Of a stretch of 6,180 nucleotides of DNA, positions 1 through 6,028 are shown piece by piece. The DNA is from Deltaproteobacteria bacterium (GTDB taxonomy: Bacteria > Desulfobacterota > Binatia > UBA9968). A program made the position numbers and the translations under genes. The first letter of the stretch is position 1; every line of letters starts with the position of its first letter. The DNA lies in contig JAHFAP010000083.1 in the NCBI GenBank assembly GCA_023250495.1, forward strand, positions 5,605-11,784, given 5' to 3'. The notes below the pieces were generated by a model. The model saw only the letters and a program-made list of their open reading frames with translations, was not told the origin of the DNA and did not search any database.

Positions 1-2
1 GA

Positions 3-1154
3 GACCGGCGCTACCGGAACGTCAGGCAGGAGATGGCGCGCAGAGGGATCGACTGTCTGCTGCTGCCGGCGAACAGCGGCCGCTGGGAGCAGTTGCAGGC
101 CGACTCCCGCTATCTCTCGTCCATCGGCGGCTTTGCCACGGAGGTTTTCACGGTCTTTCCGCTCGAAGGCGAGGTGACGGCTTACGTCTTCAACCGCGCA
201 GGCTGGTGGAAGGGCGCGCAGAAATGGGTGCGGGACGTGCGCGACGGCCACAATCACTGGGCGGAGAACGCTATCGAACGGCTGAAAGAGATCGAATTTC
301 AGAAGGGGACTATCGGTATATCGGGTCTCTCTGGTCTTTTTCGCGCGCCTGACGGGATCATCCCCTACACGACGGTAGCCAAGCTGCAGGAGAGCTTCCC
401 CCAGGCGAAGATCGTCAACGCCACGGAGCTGATGCAGGAGATCCGCGCGATCAAAAGCGTGGAGGAGATCTCCTTCCTCGAGCGCTCGGCTGCGGTCATA
501 GAACGGGTGATCGCGACGATGAGCGAAGTCGCTCGCCCCGGGATAACGGAGAGGGAACTTTACGCGGCGATGATGCAGACGATGCTCAGCAACGGCGGCG
601 AGCTGCCGACGCTATTTTTTCTCGGCAGCGGGCCGGAGGTGAGCAGCAGCTCCTTTGTTCCAACCAACCGGGCGCTGCAAAAAGGCGACCGCATTGTCAA
701 CGAGATCGAAGCGAAGGTCGGAGGCTACGCGGCGCAGGCGGTAAGTCCGCTGTTTCTCGGCAAGCCTCCTGCTGAGTATCAGCGCATGGTCGAGCTTTCG
801 GCGCAGTGCTTCGGCGCTATTCTGCAAAGAATGCGGCCGGGCGCGACCTTCGGCGAACTTTTCGACGTGTACACTGAAACGATAGAGCGCGTCGGGCAGG
901 GGAAGTACGTCTGGAGCCATCCCATGATGCACGCGCGCGGCTTGGGCGACGACGGCCCGGCGCTACTAGGTGACAAGGACCTGGAGCGCTTTCGCCGGAT
1001 CGAGCTGCAAGCCGGCATGGTTTTCATCTTGAAGCCACAGGTCCGCGCCGCCGGCGGCAAGGACCGCGCGAGCATCGGGGATACGGTCGTGGTCACCGAG
1101 GGCGGCGCGCGGCGTCTGGGCAAGCGCGAGCTTCGATTGATCGCGAAGGATTGA
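3..1154 (+). CDS. Peptidase M24-fold (creatinase/prolidase-like) protein, 5' end cut off by the window
   Basis: This is an aminopeptidase P/creatinase-type protein with an N-terminal creatinase-N-like domain and a C-terminal M24 'pita-bread' domain. The frame is already open at the window edge. The codons from position 3 read DRRYRNVRQE and align with ERRWGLVRAQ of the paralogue at 4809-5996, so the ATG at 33 is internal and roughly 15 residues are missing upstream. Numbering from the Met at 33, the linker 'EIRAIKSVEEISFLERSA' (about 136-153) is typical of the family. The M24 site is strongly altered. The two metal Asp are Glu224 and Gln235, the two metal Glu are Lys334 and Gly349, and only His300 of the ligands remains. 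The His243-equivalent of E. coli PepP is Ser207 and the His361-equivalent is Asp307, while His296 matches PepP His350. Identity to the paralogue is about 40% by eye. Peptidase activity is therefore unlikely; the substrate is unknown. No signal peptide can be judged. The next gene starts 7 bp after the stop. Confidence 0.9.
   Translation, partial: DRRYRNVRQEMARRGIDCLLLPANSGRWEQLQADSRYLSSIGGFATEVFTVFPLEGEVTAYVFNRAGWWKGAQKWVRDVRDGHNHWAENAIERLKEIEFQKGTIGISGLSGLFRAPDGIIPYTTVAKLQESFPQAKIVNATELMQEIRAIKSVEEISFLERSAAVIERVIATMSEVARPGITERELYAAMMQTMLSNGGELPTLFFLGSGPEVSSSSFVPTNRALQKGDRIVNEIEAKVGGYAAQAVSPLFLGKPPAEYQRMVELSAQCFGAILQRMRPGATFGELFDVYTETIERVGQGKYVWSHPMMHARGLGDDGPALLGDKDLERFRRIELQAGMVFILKPQVRAAGGKDRASIGDTVVVTEGGARRLGKRELRLIAKD
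1145..1150 (+). promoter_or_regulatory. Ribosome binding site for the GTG start at 1162
   Basis: GAAGGA lies inside the last codons of the upstream M24 gene, 11 nt before the GTG at 1162. The spacing is long but it is the only purine-rich motif nearby. It suggests translation coupled to the preceding gene. Confidence 0.4.
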
Positions 1155-1161
1155 GTCCCTG

Positions 1162-2136
1162 GTGCTGTCGCGGCGTTTGTCTTTCTTTTTTCTCATCGTC
1201 TCCCTTTTCCTCTCTCCGACACTCTGGGGCCAGGAGAGGGAGCGACTCAGAGTGAGCACGCTCTTTATCGGCTCATCCCTTCTTCCCTTCTGGATCGCCC
1301 AAGATCGTGGCTATTTCGCTCGGGCGGGCGTCGAGGTCGAATTGATCTGGATGCAGTCAAGCCTCTCGACGAGCGCCCTGCTGGCCGGGGAGGTCGATTT
1401 GATCTTCGGGACTCCTCAGGTGACGCTTCCGGTCCTGGCGACAAAAAATCCTCCTCCCCTCGCGACCGTTGCGGCTTGGGGCTCATCGTCGGAGCACTGG
1501 TTAGTGGTCAATCCCTCTATCAAGTCGGTAAAGGAGCTGGAAGGTAAGGCGCTCGCGACAAGCAGGCCGAAATCCGCAGATCACGGTTACGCTATAGCCA
1601 TTCTCGAGCGAGACGGGGTGGACCCCAATCGAGTTATTTTTCTTTCCGCCGGCGGACAGGCCGGGCGGATGGCGGCCGTGGAATCCGGCAGAGCCAGCGG
1701 CAGCGTCTTCAACCGGTATCATACCCTCCTGCTCAAGAAAAAAGGTTTTCGCGATATCACCAAACTGGAAAAGCCAGACTATCCTTTTCCTCCCTCAACT
1801 CTTTTTGTTCGTAAAGACGCTCTCCAGACCAAGCGGAAATCCCTGAAGGCCTTTCTCTCGGCGTTGATGGAGGCGACCGAAAGGCAGAAAAAAGACCGGG
1901 AACTTTGCCTCCGGCTCATTCGTAAACAGCTGCGTCTGGAGGACCCCGAGATTATAGAAACCGCTTACGAGGACGGGATGACCTTATCTTACCCTTATTT
2001 TACGGAACGCCAGTTCCAGGTTGCGCTCGATCTCATGGGCAAAAGCCTGGGTCAGGCCGTCGATCTTTCCTACAAGCGAGTAGTCGATCACAGTCTGCTC
2101 GAAGAAATCGCGCGGTCCGCTTCGACTCCCAAGTAG
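1162..2136 (+). CDS. ABC-transporter substrate-binding protein, NMT1/THI5-like (SsuA/TauA superfamily)
   Basis: This is a periplasmic binding protein of 324 residues, the usual length for the NMT1/THI5-like group, whose members capture thiamine precursors, sulfonates, nitrate or other small organic molecules for ABC import. The start is a GTG. Residues 1-23 form a Sec signal peptide: Arg4-Arg5, a long Phe/Leu-rich core, then likely cleavage after Trp-Gly near residue 23. No lipobox Cys is present, so the product should be soluble. The first lobe shows the family pattern: 'LRVSTLFIGSSLLPFWIAQD' (29-48), then RGYFARAGVEVEL (49-61), LLAGEVDLIFG (73-83), and SVKELEGKALATSR (122-135). A Gly-rich stretch at 162-169 is a likely ligand loop in lobe two. 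No permease or ATPase is adjacent, so this is an orphan binding protein here. It lies 7 bp after an M24 gene, which suggests joint transcription. The ligand cannot be deduced. Confidence 0.9.
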   Translation: MLSRRLSFFFLIVSLFLSPTLWGQERERLRVSTLFIGSSLLPFWIAQDRGYFARAGVEVELIWMQSSLSTSALLAGEVDLIFGTPQVTLPVLATKNPPPLATVAAWGSSSEHWLVVNPSIKSVKELEGKALATSRPKSADHGYAIAILERDGVDPNRVIFLSAGGQAGRMAAVESGRASGSVFNRYHTLLLKKKGFRDITKLEKPDYPFPPSTLFVRKDALQTKRKSLKAFLSALMEATERQKKDRELCLRLIRKQLRLEDPEIIETAYEDGMTLSYPYFTERQFQVALDLMGKSLGQAVDLSYKRVVDHSLLEEIARSASTPK

Positions 2137-2164
2137 GCCCCTCTGCAACGGAGCCAACCCTGCC

Positions 2165-2193
2165 TTGACCGATATTTTTGTCTGGACTAGACT
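2165..2193 (+). promoter_or_regulatory. Candidate sigma70-type promoter for the VOC-SBP-VOC-M24 cluster
   Basis: TTGACC (2165-2170, five of six matches to the -35 consensus) is followed after exactly 17 bp by TAGACT (2188-2193, four of six matches to the -10 consensus). It lies in the only sizeable gap between genes and points toward the cluster that starts at 2325. This would give a leader of about 125 nt. Seen by pattern only; a chance match is possible. Confidence 0.38.
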
Positions 2194-2312
2194 GCGTTCG
2201 CCTGGGCCTCAAGACACCATCGCCGTGGCCCAAAATCGTTTGTGAACAGCTTGTTGATCGAAGTCCGCTCAAGGAGTCTCGGCTTCAACAGCAAAAGCGA
2301 TAAGACGTGAAG

Positions 2313-2319
2313 AAGGAGG
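2313..2319 (+). promoter_or_regulatory. Strong ribosome binding site deciding the ATG at 2325
   Basis: AAGGAGG ends 5 nt before the ATG at 2325. It lies inside the extra codons that a GTG start at 2307 would add, so the GTG is not the likely start. Confidence 0.85.
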
Positions 2320-2324
2320 GTCTT

Positions 2325-2807
2325 ATGCAACCCAAAGTGGATCATTTGGCATTCGTGGTCAAAGAGCTGGAGCGCTCGGTGAAGTTTTACCAGGAGGTCT
2401 TTGGCGGCGAGGTGGGACGGTCGCGAGGATTCGATGAGAAAGACCGAAAGGCGGGCCGCCCGACCCATACCCTGGTCAAAGTCGGCGATTACGGTTTTGA
2501 CCTCTTCGTAGAGGACCCCAAAGATCCCCCAAAGCCCCGGGCCCGCTTTTTCCATTTCGCCTTCAGCATCCGACCTGAGGAGATCGACGAGGCCTTACTA
2601 CGTTTGCAAAGGCTCAACATCCCCTTCGACGGCCCGAAGGTTCACGGTGGATCGACGAGCATCTCTATCTACTTCTCCGATCCCGACGGCTATCAGTTGG
2701 AGTTCTCGGCAAAATTTCCCGACGCGGAAGCACACAAACGAGAGATGCAGCGGCTCGGGGCTACCTACGGAGGGGCAGGGACGAAAAGCTATGAGTGGAC
2801 TGGCTGA
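2325..2807 (+). CDS. Single-domain VOC (glyoxalase/fosfomycin-resistance/dioxygenase) superfamily protein
   Basis: This is a small VOC-fold metalloprotein of 160 residues. The fold is two beta-alpha-beta-beta-beta modules that cup a divalent metal; members include glyoxalase I, methylmalonyl-CoA epimerase, FosA and extradiol dioxygenases. The start 'VDHLAFVVKELERSVKFYQE' (5-24) is the classic first module. The likely metal ligands are His7, His77 (in RFFHFAF) and Glu126 (in DPDGYQLEF), the same His-His-Glu order as in FosA, so the metal site looks intact. Residues about 130-160 form a charged tail beyond the fold. The protein has no signal peptide and should be cytoplasmic, probably a dimer as in other single-domain members. 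The ATG start is fixed by AAGGAGG at 2313-2319. The end of the gene overlaps the next by 17 bp, which suggests translational coupling. The substrate is unknown; nothing specific ties it to fosfomycin or glyoxal. Confidence 0.88.
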   Translation: MQPKVDHLAFVVKELERSVKFYQEVFGGEVGRSRGFDEKDRKAGRPTHTLVKVGDYGFDLFVEDPKDPPKPRARFFHFAFSIRPEEIDEALLRLQRLNIPFDGPKVHGGSTSISIYFSDPDGYQLEFSAKFPDAEAHKREMQRLGATYGGAGTKSYEWTG

Positions 2808-3900
2808 GCGGGCTTTAGAGAGCGCCATTTTTTTATTTCTCGGCTGGCTGCTGGCGTTTTTGCCCGAAGTGGGTATGGCAGCCCAGCCCAAAGATGCCGA
2901 GGAGGTCTGGAGAGCGCTCGAGAAGCTCGCGCCCGCGGAGCGGGAGAAAAAACTGACGGAGGGCGCCAAGGCCGAAGGGGAGATGGTCTGGTATACCAAT
3001 ACCGGGCTGGAGAACGCTACCAGTTACATTCAGACTTTCAAAAAGGCCTATCCGTTCGTCAATACCAAGCTGTGGAGAGGCAAGAGCCGGGATGTAACGG
3101 AGAGGGTGATCACCGAGGCGAGAGGAGGCTTGTATCTCGTCGATGTAGTCAAGCCGACGACCGATCTTTTGCCTCCCCTGTTCGAAAGGAACCTCCTTGG
3201 TCGATACGAGTCACCTATTCGAGCTTCTTATGCGGCCCACGCGAAGGGCCCTCTTTGGACCAACATGAACTATGCGTTCCGGGTTTTCGGCTTCAATCCC
3301 AGAAAAGTTTCGCGACAAGAGGTTCCAAAGAGCTGGGACGAGTTGCTTCATCCGCGCTGGAGAGGGGAGATCCTTTTCGATGAATCCTCCCTGGAAGAGG
3401 TCATCGCTTTGGTTGCCGCCTGGGGAAGAAAAAAAACGGTCGACTATTTAACCAAGCTCAGTGATCAGCAGCTCCTTGTTCGTCGGGGGCGCGACAGTTT
3501 GGCCCAGTTATTAATCGCCGGCGAGGCTCCGCTTGCTGTCACTATTTATGCTTACAGCGCCGAAAGCCTCGGCGCGATAGGGGCGCCTATCGATTGGGTG
3601 GCGCCGGATTTGATCCCAACATTGCTTTATCCTTTAACCATGGCGCGCTACGCGCCCCATCCTTACTCTGCCGCTTTGTTCTATGACTTTCTTCTTTCTG
3701 ACAATGGCCAGCGGATGATCGCCAACGAGGGAAGGCTGGTTGCCAATCCGAAGATCGAGCCCGTCTATTCTCGCATGAGAGAGCTGCGCGGATTTCTTGG
3801 CACGCCTAGAGTGCATCTGAATACCGTCGAGGATGCAACGCGATACCACAAAGAAGGCCTACAGATCCTGGACGAAGTGGTGCTCAAAAGAAGGAGGTAG
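2791..3900 (+). CDS. Extracellular solute-binding protein, AfuA/FbpA-like (SBP_bac_6 type)
   Basis: This is a periplasmic binding protein of 369 residues, resembling the ferric-iron/putrescine/2-aminoethylphosphonate class (COG1840-like), and unrelated to the NMT1-type protein upstream. Residues 1-31 look like a Sec signal: hydrophobic core about 12-24, then cleavage near Met-Ala-Ala (29-31). The n-region has two Glu and one Arg, which is unusually acidic. The mature part shows the family pattern: EMVWYTNTG (64-72), FKKAYPFVNTKLWRG (83-97), a VDVV strand end (117-120), and PKSWDELLHPRWRGEILFDE (179-198), the hallmark interlobe motif. A further core segment is 'GEAPLAVTIYAYSAESL' (244-260). 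The start at 2791 is preferred because no GTG or TTG lies upstream in frame and the 2647 ATG would put 48 unrelated residues before the signal. GGAGGGG at 2769-2775 is 15 nt away, so initiation probably depends on coupling with the overlapping VOC gene. No permease or ATPase is in view. The ligand is not predictable. Confidence 0.88.
   Translation: MSGLAERALESAIFLFLGWLLAFLPEVGMAAQPKDAEEVWRALEKLAPAEREKKLTEGAKAEGEMVWYTNTGLENATSYIQTFKKAYPFVNTKLWRGKSRDVTERVITEARGGLYLVDVVKPTTDLLPPLFERNLLGRYESPIRASYAAHAKGPLWTNMNYAFRVFGFNPRKVSRQEVPKSWDELLHPRWRGEILFDESSLEEVIALVAAWGRKKTVDYLTKLSDQQLLVRRGRDSLAQLLIAGEAPLAVTIYAYSAESLGAIGAPIDWVAPDLIPTLLYPLTMARYAPHPYSAALFYDFLLSDNGQRMIANEGRLVANPKIEPVYSRMRELRGFLGTPRVHLNTVEDATRYHKEGLQILDEVVLKRRR
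3557..3592 (+). repeat. Two abutting perfect hairpins inside the SBP gene
   Basis: GCGCCGA (3557-3563) pairs with TCGGCGC (3569-3575) across a 5-nt loop. CGATAGG (3575-3581) pairs with CCTATCG (3586-3592) across a 4-nt loop. The two 7-bp stems share base 3575, so one can form directly beside the other. They encode residues 256-268 of the binding protein. Confidence 0.6.
3891..3897 (+). promoter_or_regulatory. Strong ribosome binding site deciding the ATG at 3905
   Basis: AAGGAGG lies 7 nt before the ATG at 3905 and directly abuts the TAG stop of the upstream gene. It rules out the longer reading frame that begins at 3833 inside that gene. Confidence 0.87.
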
Positions 3901-3904
3901 GAAG

Positions 3905-4798
3905 ATGTTCGGCGCAGAGACGCTCGACCACGTTGGCATTCCGGTGCGAGATTTGGAACGGGCGGAAAAGTTTTATATGGAGATTGTCGGCCTTCCTATT
4001 CTTACTCGGCGGAAAAATGCCGATGGCTCTCCCCGGCATACCTACGTGCTCGCGGGCGAGAACATTATCGGGTTGAATCTTCCCGGCGTCCAGGTCCCGC
4101 CTTCTCCCAGCGGCGCGCCGCGCTACGCCATCGCGGTCGAATCCGAGACGAGGTTCCAAAGCACAGTCGAGAAAATCAAGGAAGGCCGGGTTAAGTCCGG
4201 CGAGATTGAGGAGGGTCAGTCGGACTCGCCGCTGATAAGATCCTTTTGTTTTGACGATCCAGACGACAATCATATGGAGATCTGCCTGCGCCGCGACGGC
4301 CCCGGAGGGACCTATCTGAGTCATGTCGTCTTTGAGGCCGCGGATTTAAGCCGCGCAGCGCGATTTTATTCGCAGGCGCTGGGAGTCGAAGCTCTGCCCG
4401 ACGATCGCGGCGAGAAGCTCTTTAAATTCAGGAATCACCAGATCCTTGGACTCAAGGCGGTCGCGGCGCTTTCCGAGCGGACCAGGAAGCACGGCCGGGC
4501 AGTGCATGTCGCCTTCAACGTGACTCAAGAAGATTTCGACCGTATGGTCGCCCTCATTACGGAAATGGGAGGCCGCTCCCTGGGAGATCACCGCGCGGAG
4601 GATGGTCTTCGGCCTCCCGGAGAGCGGAGCCTTTATTTCTTCGACCCGGACACCAACTATCTTCAGATCACCGCCCACGGAGAGGAAAACTGGGACCTGC
4701 TTTCGGATGAGGAGAAATGGCGCCGGATCACCGAGAACCGAAAGAAGCGAGGGCAGGGCATCTCCAGTTTTGATGCGGGTAAAAAAGTTCCAGGGTAA
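3905..4798 (+). CDS. Two-domain VOC superfamily protein (extradiol-dioxygenase-like architecture)
   Basis: This protein of 297 residues has two VOC domains in tandem, the layout of type I extradiol ring-cleavage dioxygenases and related lyases. Domain 1 (about 5-130) begins LDHVGIPVRDLERAEKFY with His9 and ends FDDPDDNHMEICLR with Glu125, but Tyr74 stands where the middle His is expected. Domain 2 (about 136-258) begins LSHVVFEAADLSRAARFY with His140, has His201 in AVHVAFNV, and ends FFDPDTNYLQIT, with Gln254 in place of the usual Glu. The 140/201/254 spacing resembles the 146/210/260 ligand set of BphC, but with Gln. Gln does act as a metal ligand in human glyoxalase I, so binding is not excluded. 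Residues 259-297 form a highly charged tail. The protein has no signal peptide and is probably cytoplasmic. The gene starts 4 bp after the binding-protein gene and ends 10 bp before the M24 gene. Ring cleavage is possible but not shown; the substrate is unknown. Confidence 0.88.
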   Translation: MFGAETLDHVGIPVRDLERAEKFYMEIVGLPILTRRKNADGSPRHTYVLAGENIIGLNLPGVQVPPSPSGAPRYAIAVESETRFQSTVEKIKEGRVKSGEIEEGQSDSPLIRSFCFDDPDDNHMEICLRRDGPGGTYLSHVVFEAADLSRAARFYSQALGVEALPDDRGEKLFKFRNHQILGLKAVAALSERTRKHGRAVHVAFNVTQEDFDRMVALITEMGGRSLGDHRAEDGLRPPGERSLYFFDPDTNYLQITAHGEENWDLLSDEEKWRRITENRKKRGQGISSFDAGKKVPG

Positions 4799-4801
4799 GG
4801 A
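4796..4801 (+). promoter_or_regulatory. Ribosome binding site overlapping the VOC stop codon
   Basis: TAAGGA contains the TAA stop of the preceding gene and lies 7 nt before the ATG at 4809. It favours that start over the in-frame ATGs upstream and implies coupled translation. Confidence 0.7.
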
Positions 4802-4808
4802 AGCTGCG

Positions 4809-5996
4809 ATGGAGAAGCCGATCATCCCGACTTTTTCTCAGGCGGAGAGAGAAAGGCGCTGGGGCCTTGTGCGCGCTCAAATGAAAGAGGCCGATTTGGA
4901 TGCGCTGATCTCTCTTCCTAACCAGGGTCACTGGGATCAATTCGGGGCCGATGCGCGCTACCTGACGCAGGTCGGTGGTTTCCAAACCGAAGTGGCCGTG
5001 GTTTTCCCGTGGGAGGCCGAAGTCACGGCGGTGGTCAGAGGTCCCAACGAGGTCGAATGGTGGGGGCTGGCACAGGAATGGGTCGGCGATATTCGTCCTT
5101 CGCGCCGCTCCTACGGCGAGCCGATCATCCAGTGCCTGAAGGAAGTCCGGGCCGAAAAGGTCGGTGTGATTGGCCTTAGCGGTTTGGTGCGAGCGCCTGA
5201 AGGAGTCGTTCCCTGGGGTATTTATGAGAAGATTCGCGCTGCCCTTCCTCAAGTCCAATTTGAAAATGCCACCGATCTCCTCCAAGAAGTCCGCTGGGTC
5301 AAAAGCGGGGAGGAGATTGCTTTTATAGAGAAGGCGGCAGAGATCATCGGCAACGCCATAGAGCTCCTCGTCGCGCTGGCGGAGATAGGAATACCTGAGA
5401 ACCATCTGCTCGCCGAGATGCTAAAGGAAATAGTAAAACGGGGCGGCGAGCCCATTACGATGCTTCTCTTTGGCGCGGGAGGACCGGAGGTTCCTTGGGC
5501 CCAGAGAGTGGTGACGACTCGGCCCCTTAAAGCCGGCGACCTTATCAATACCGAAGTAGAAGCGAAATATGGCGGCTATATCGCCCAAGCGTTACAACCG
5601 ATTTCCCTCGGTCCTCGGCCAAAGGAGCTGGAAAAGATTTTCGACACGACGAAGATCATTTTTGAAAAGATGTTGAAGGTCCTTCAACCCGGCGTCACCT
5701 TCGGCGAGGTCGTCGCCTTTTACCAAGATGAAGTGAAGGCGGCGGGATACGAGCCGGACGGAGCTCTCATGCATGGTCGGGGATTGGGTGAGGACGCCCC
5801 CATGCTTTGGGGCGCGGTGAGGAACTTTGCCGAATCCCAAGGAAAGCTTAAGCAGGGGCATGTCTTTATCCTTAAACCCGCAGCCAGAAAGGGAGAGATG
5901 AGAGATTCTATTCGCGCCGGCGACACGGTCGTGATTGAGGCGGACGGCGCCCGGCGCCTGGGCAAGCGGGAACTCAAATTTATCGCGGTAGAATGA
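4809..5996 (+). CDS. Peptidase M24-fold (creatinase/prolidase-like) protein with an altered active site
   Basis: This is a full-length paralogue of the gene at the start of the window, 395 residues, close to creatinase and short prolidases. An N-terminal creatinase-N-like domain (about 12-160) contains 'GADARYLTQVGGFQTEVAVV' (46-65). The linker VRWVKSGEEIAFIEKAAEI (161-179) leads into the M24 domain (about 175-390). Against E. coli PepP, the metal ligands Asp260, Asp271, Glu383 and Glu406 are replaced by Glu249, Gln260, Lys356 and Gly371; only His354 is kept, as His322. Catalytic His243, His350 and His361 align with Gln232, Gly318 and Asp329. The two paralogues share the replacements at the metal site, so they look selected rather than decayed. 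Creatinase and DddP show that this fold can host non-peptidase chemistry; here the reaction is unknown. No signal peptide is seen, so the protein is probably cytoplasmic. It is the last gene of the cluster, 10 bp after the two-domain VOC gene. Confidence 0.92.
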   Translation: MEKPIIPTFSQAERERRWGLVRAQMKEADLDALISLPNQGHWDQFGADARYLTQVGGFQTEVAVVFPWEAEVTAVVRGPNEVEWWGLAQEWVGDIRPSRRSYGEPIIQCLKEVRAEKVGVIGLSGLVRAPEGVVPWGIYEKIRAALPQVQFENATDLLQEVRWVKSGEEIAFIEKAAEIIGNAIELLVALAEIGIPENHLLAEMLKEIVKRGGEPITMLLFGAGGPEVPWAQRVVTTRPLKAGDLINTEVEAKYGGYIAQALQPISLGPRPKELEKIFDTTKIIFEKMLKVLQPGVTFGEVVAFYQDEVKAAGYEPDGALMHGRGLGEDAPMLWGAVRNFAESQGKLKQGHVFILKPAARKGEMRDSIRAGDTVVIEADGARRLGKRELKFIAVE

Positions 5997-6028
5997 TGGA
6001 TAACAGACGGACAATTAATCAGTGTCTC

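Larger units (their letters stand above)
2137..2324 (+). other. Intergenic spacer between the first gene pair and the four-gene cluster
   Basis: These 188 bp contain no convincing gene. A promoter-like pair of hexamers lies at 2165-2193 and a strong Shine-Dalgarno at 2313-2319, consistent with a 5' leader for the downstream cluster. I see no intrinsic terminator with a T-tract after the stop at 2136. A 22-codon GTG reading frame (2242-2310) has no ribosome site and no recognisable product. Confidence 0.6.

Noticed and set aside
2242..2310. A 22-codon GTG reading frame as a possible leader peptide
   Set aside because: It has no ribosome site, no run of regulatory codons and no attenuator-like hairpin after it.
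2307..2324. GTG start for the single-domain VOC gene
   Set aside because: The strong AAGGAGG at 2313-2319 lies inside these codons and is ideally placed for the ATG at 2325.
2647..2790. Earlier ATG at 2647 for the AfuA-like binding protein
   Set aside because: The added 48 residues read through the VOC gene in another frame, lack homology features, and would bury the signal peptide.
3072..3383. A 103-codon + strand frame inside the binding-protein gene
   Set aside because: It is an out-of-frame shadow of a gene with clear family motifs; its translation has no recognisable features.
3905..4798. Firm assignment as a catechol or biphenyl extradiol dioxygenase
   Set aside because: The two-domain layout fits, but the Glu ligand of domain 2 is Gln254 and no aromatic-degradation genes are adjacent.
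4602..4808. Earlier ATG at 4602 for the second M24 gene
   Set aside because: The added 69 residues are the two-domain VOC gene read out of frame. The ATG at 4809 has a good ribosome site and matches the expected N-terminus.
4728..5405. A 225-codon open frame on the - strand
   Set aside because: It lies wholly opposite the M24 gene and the end of the VOC gene, has no family-like motifs, and is explained by codon bias in GC-rich DNA.
3..5996. Assignment of the M24 genes as Xaa-Pro aminopeptidases or creatinase
   Set aside because: The peptidase metal ligands are missing, and the conserved M24 His at the PepP His243 position is Ser or Gln, so neither specific activity is supported.
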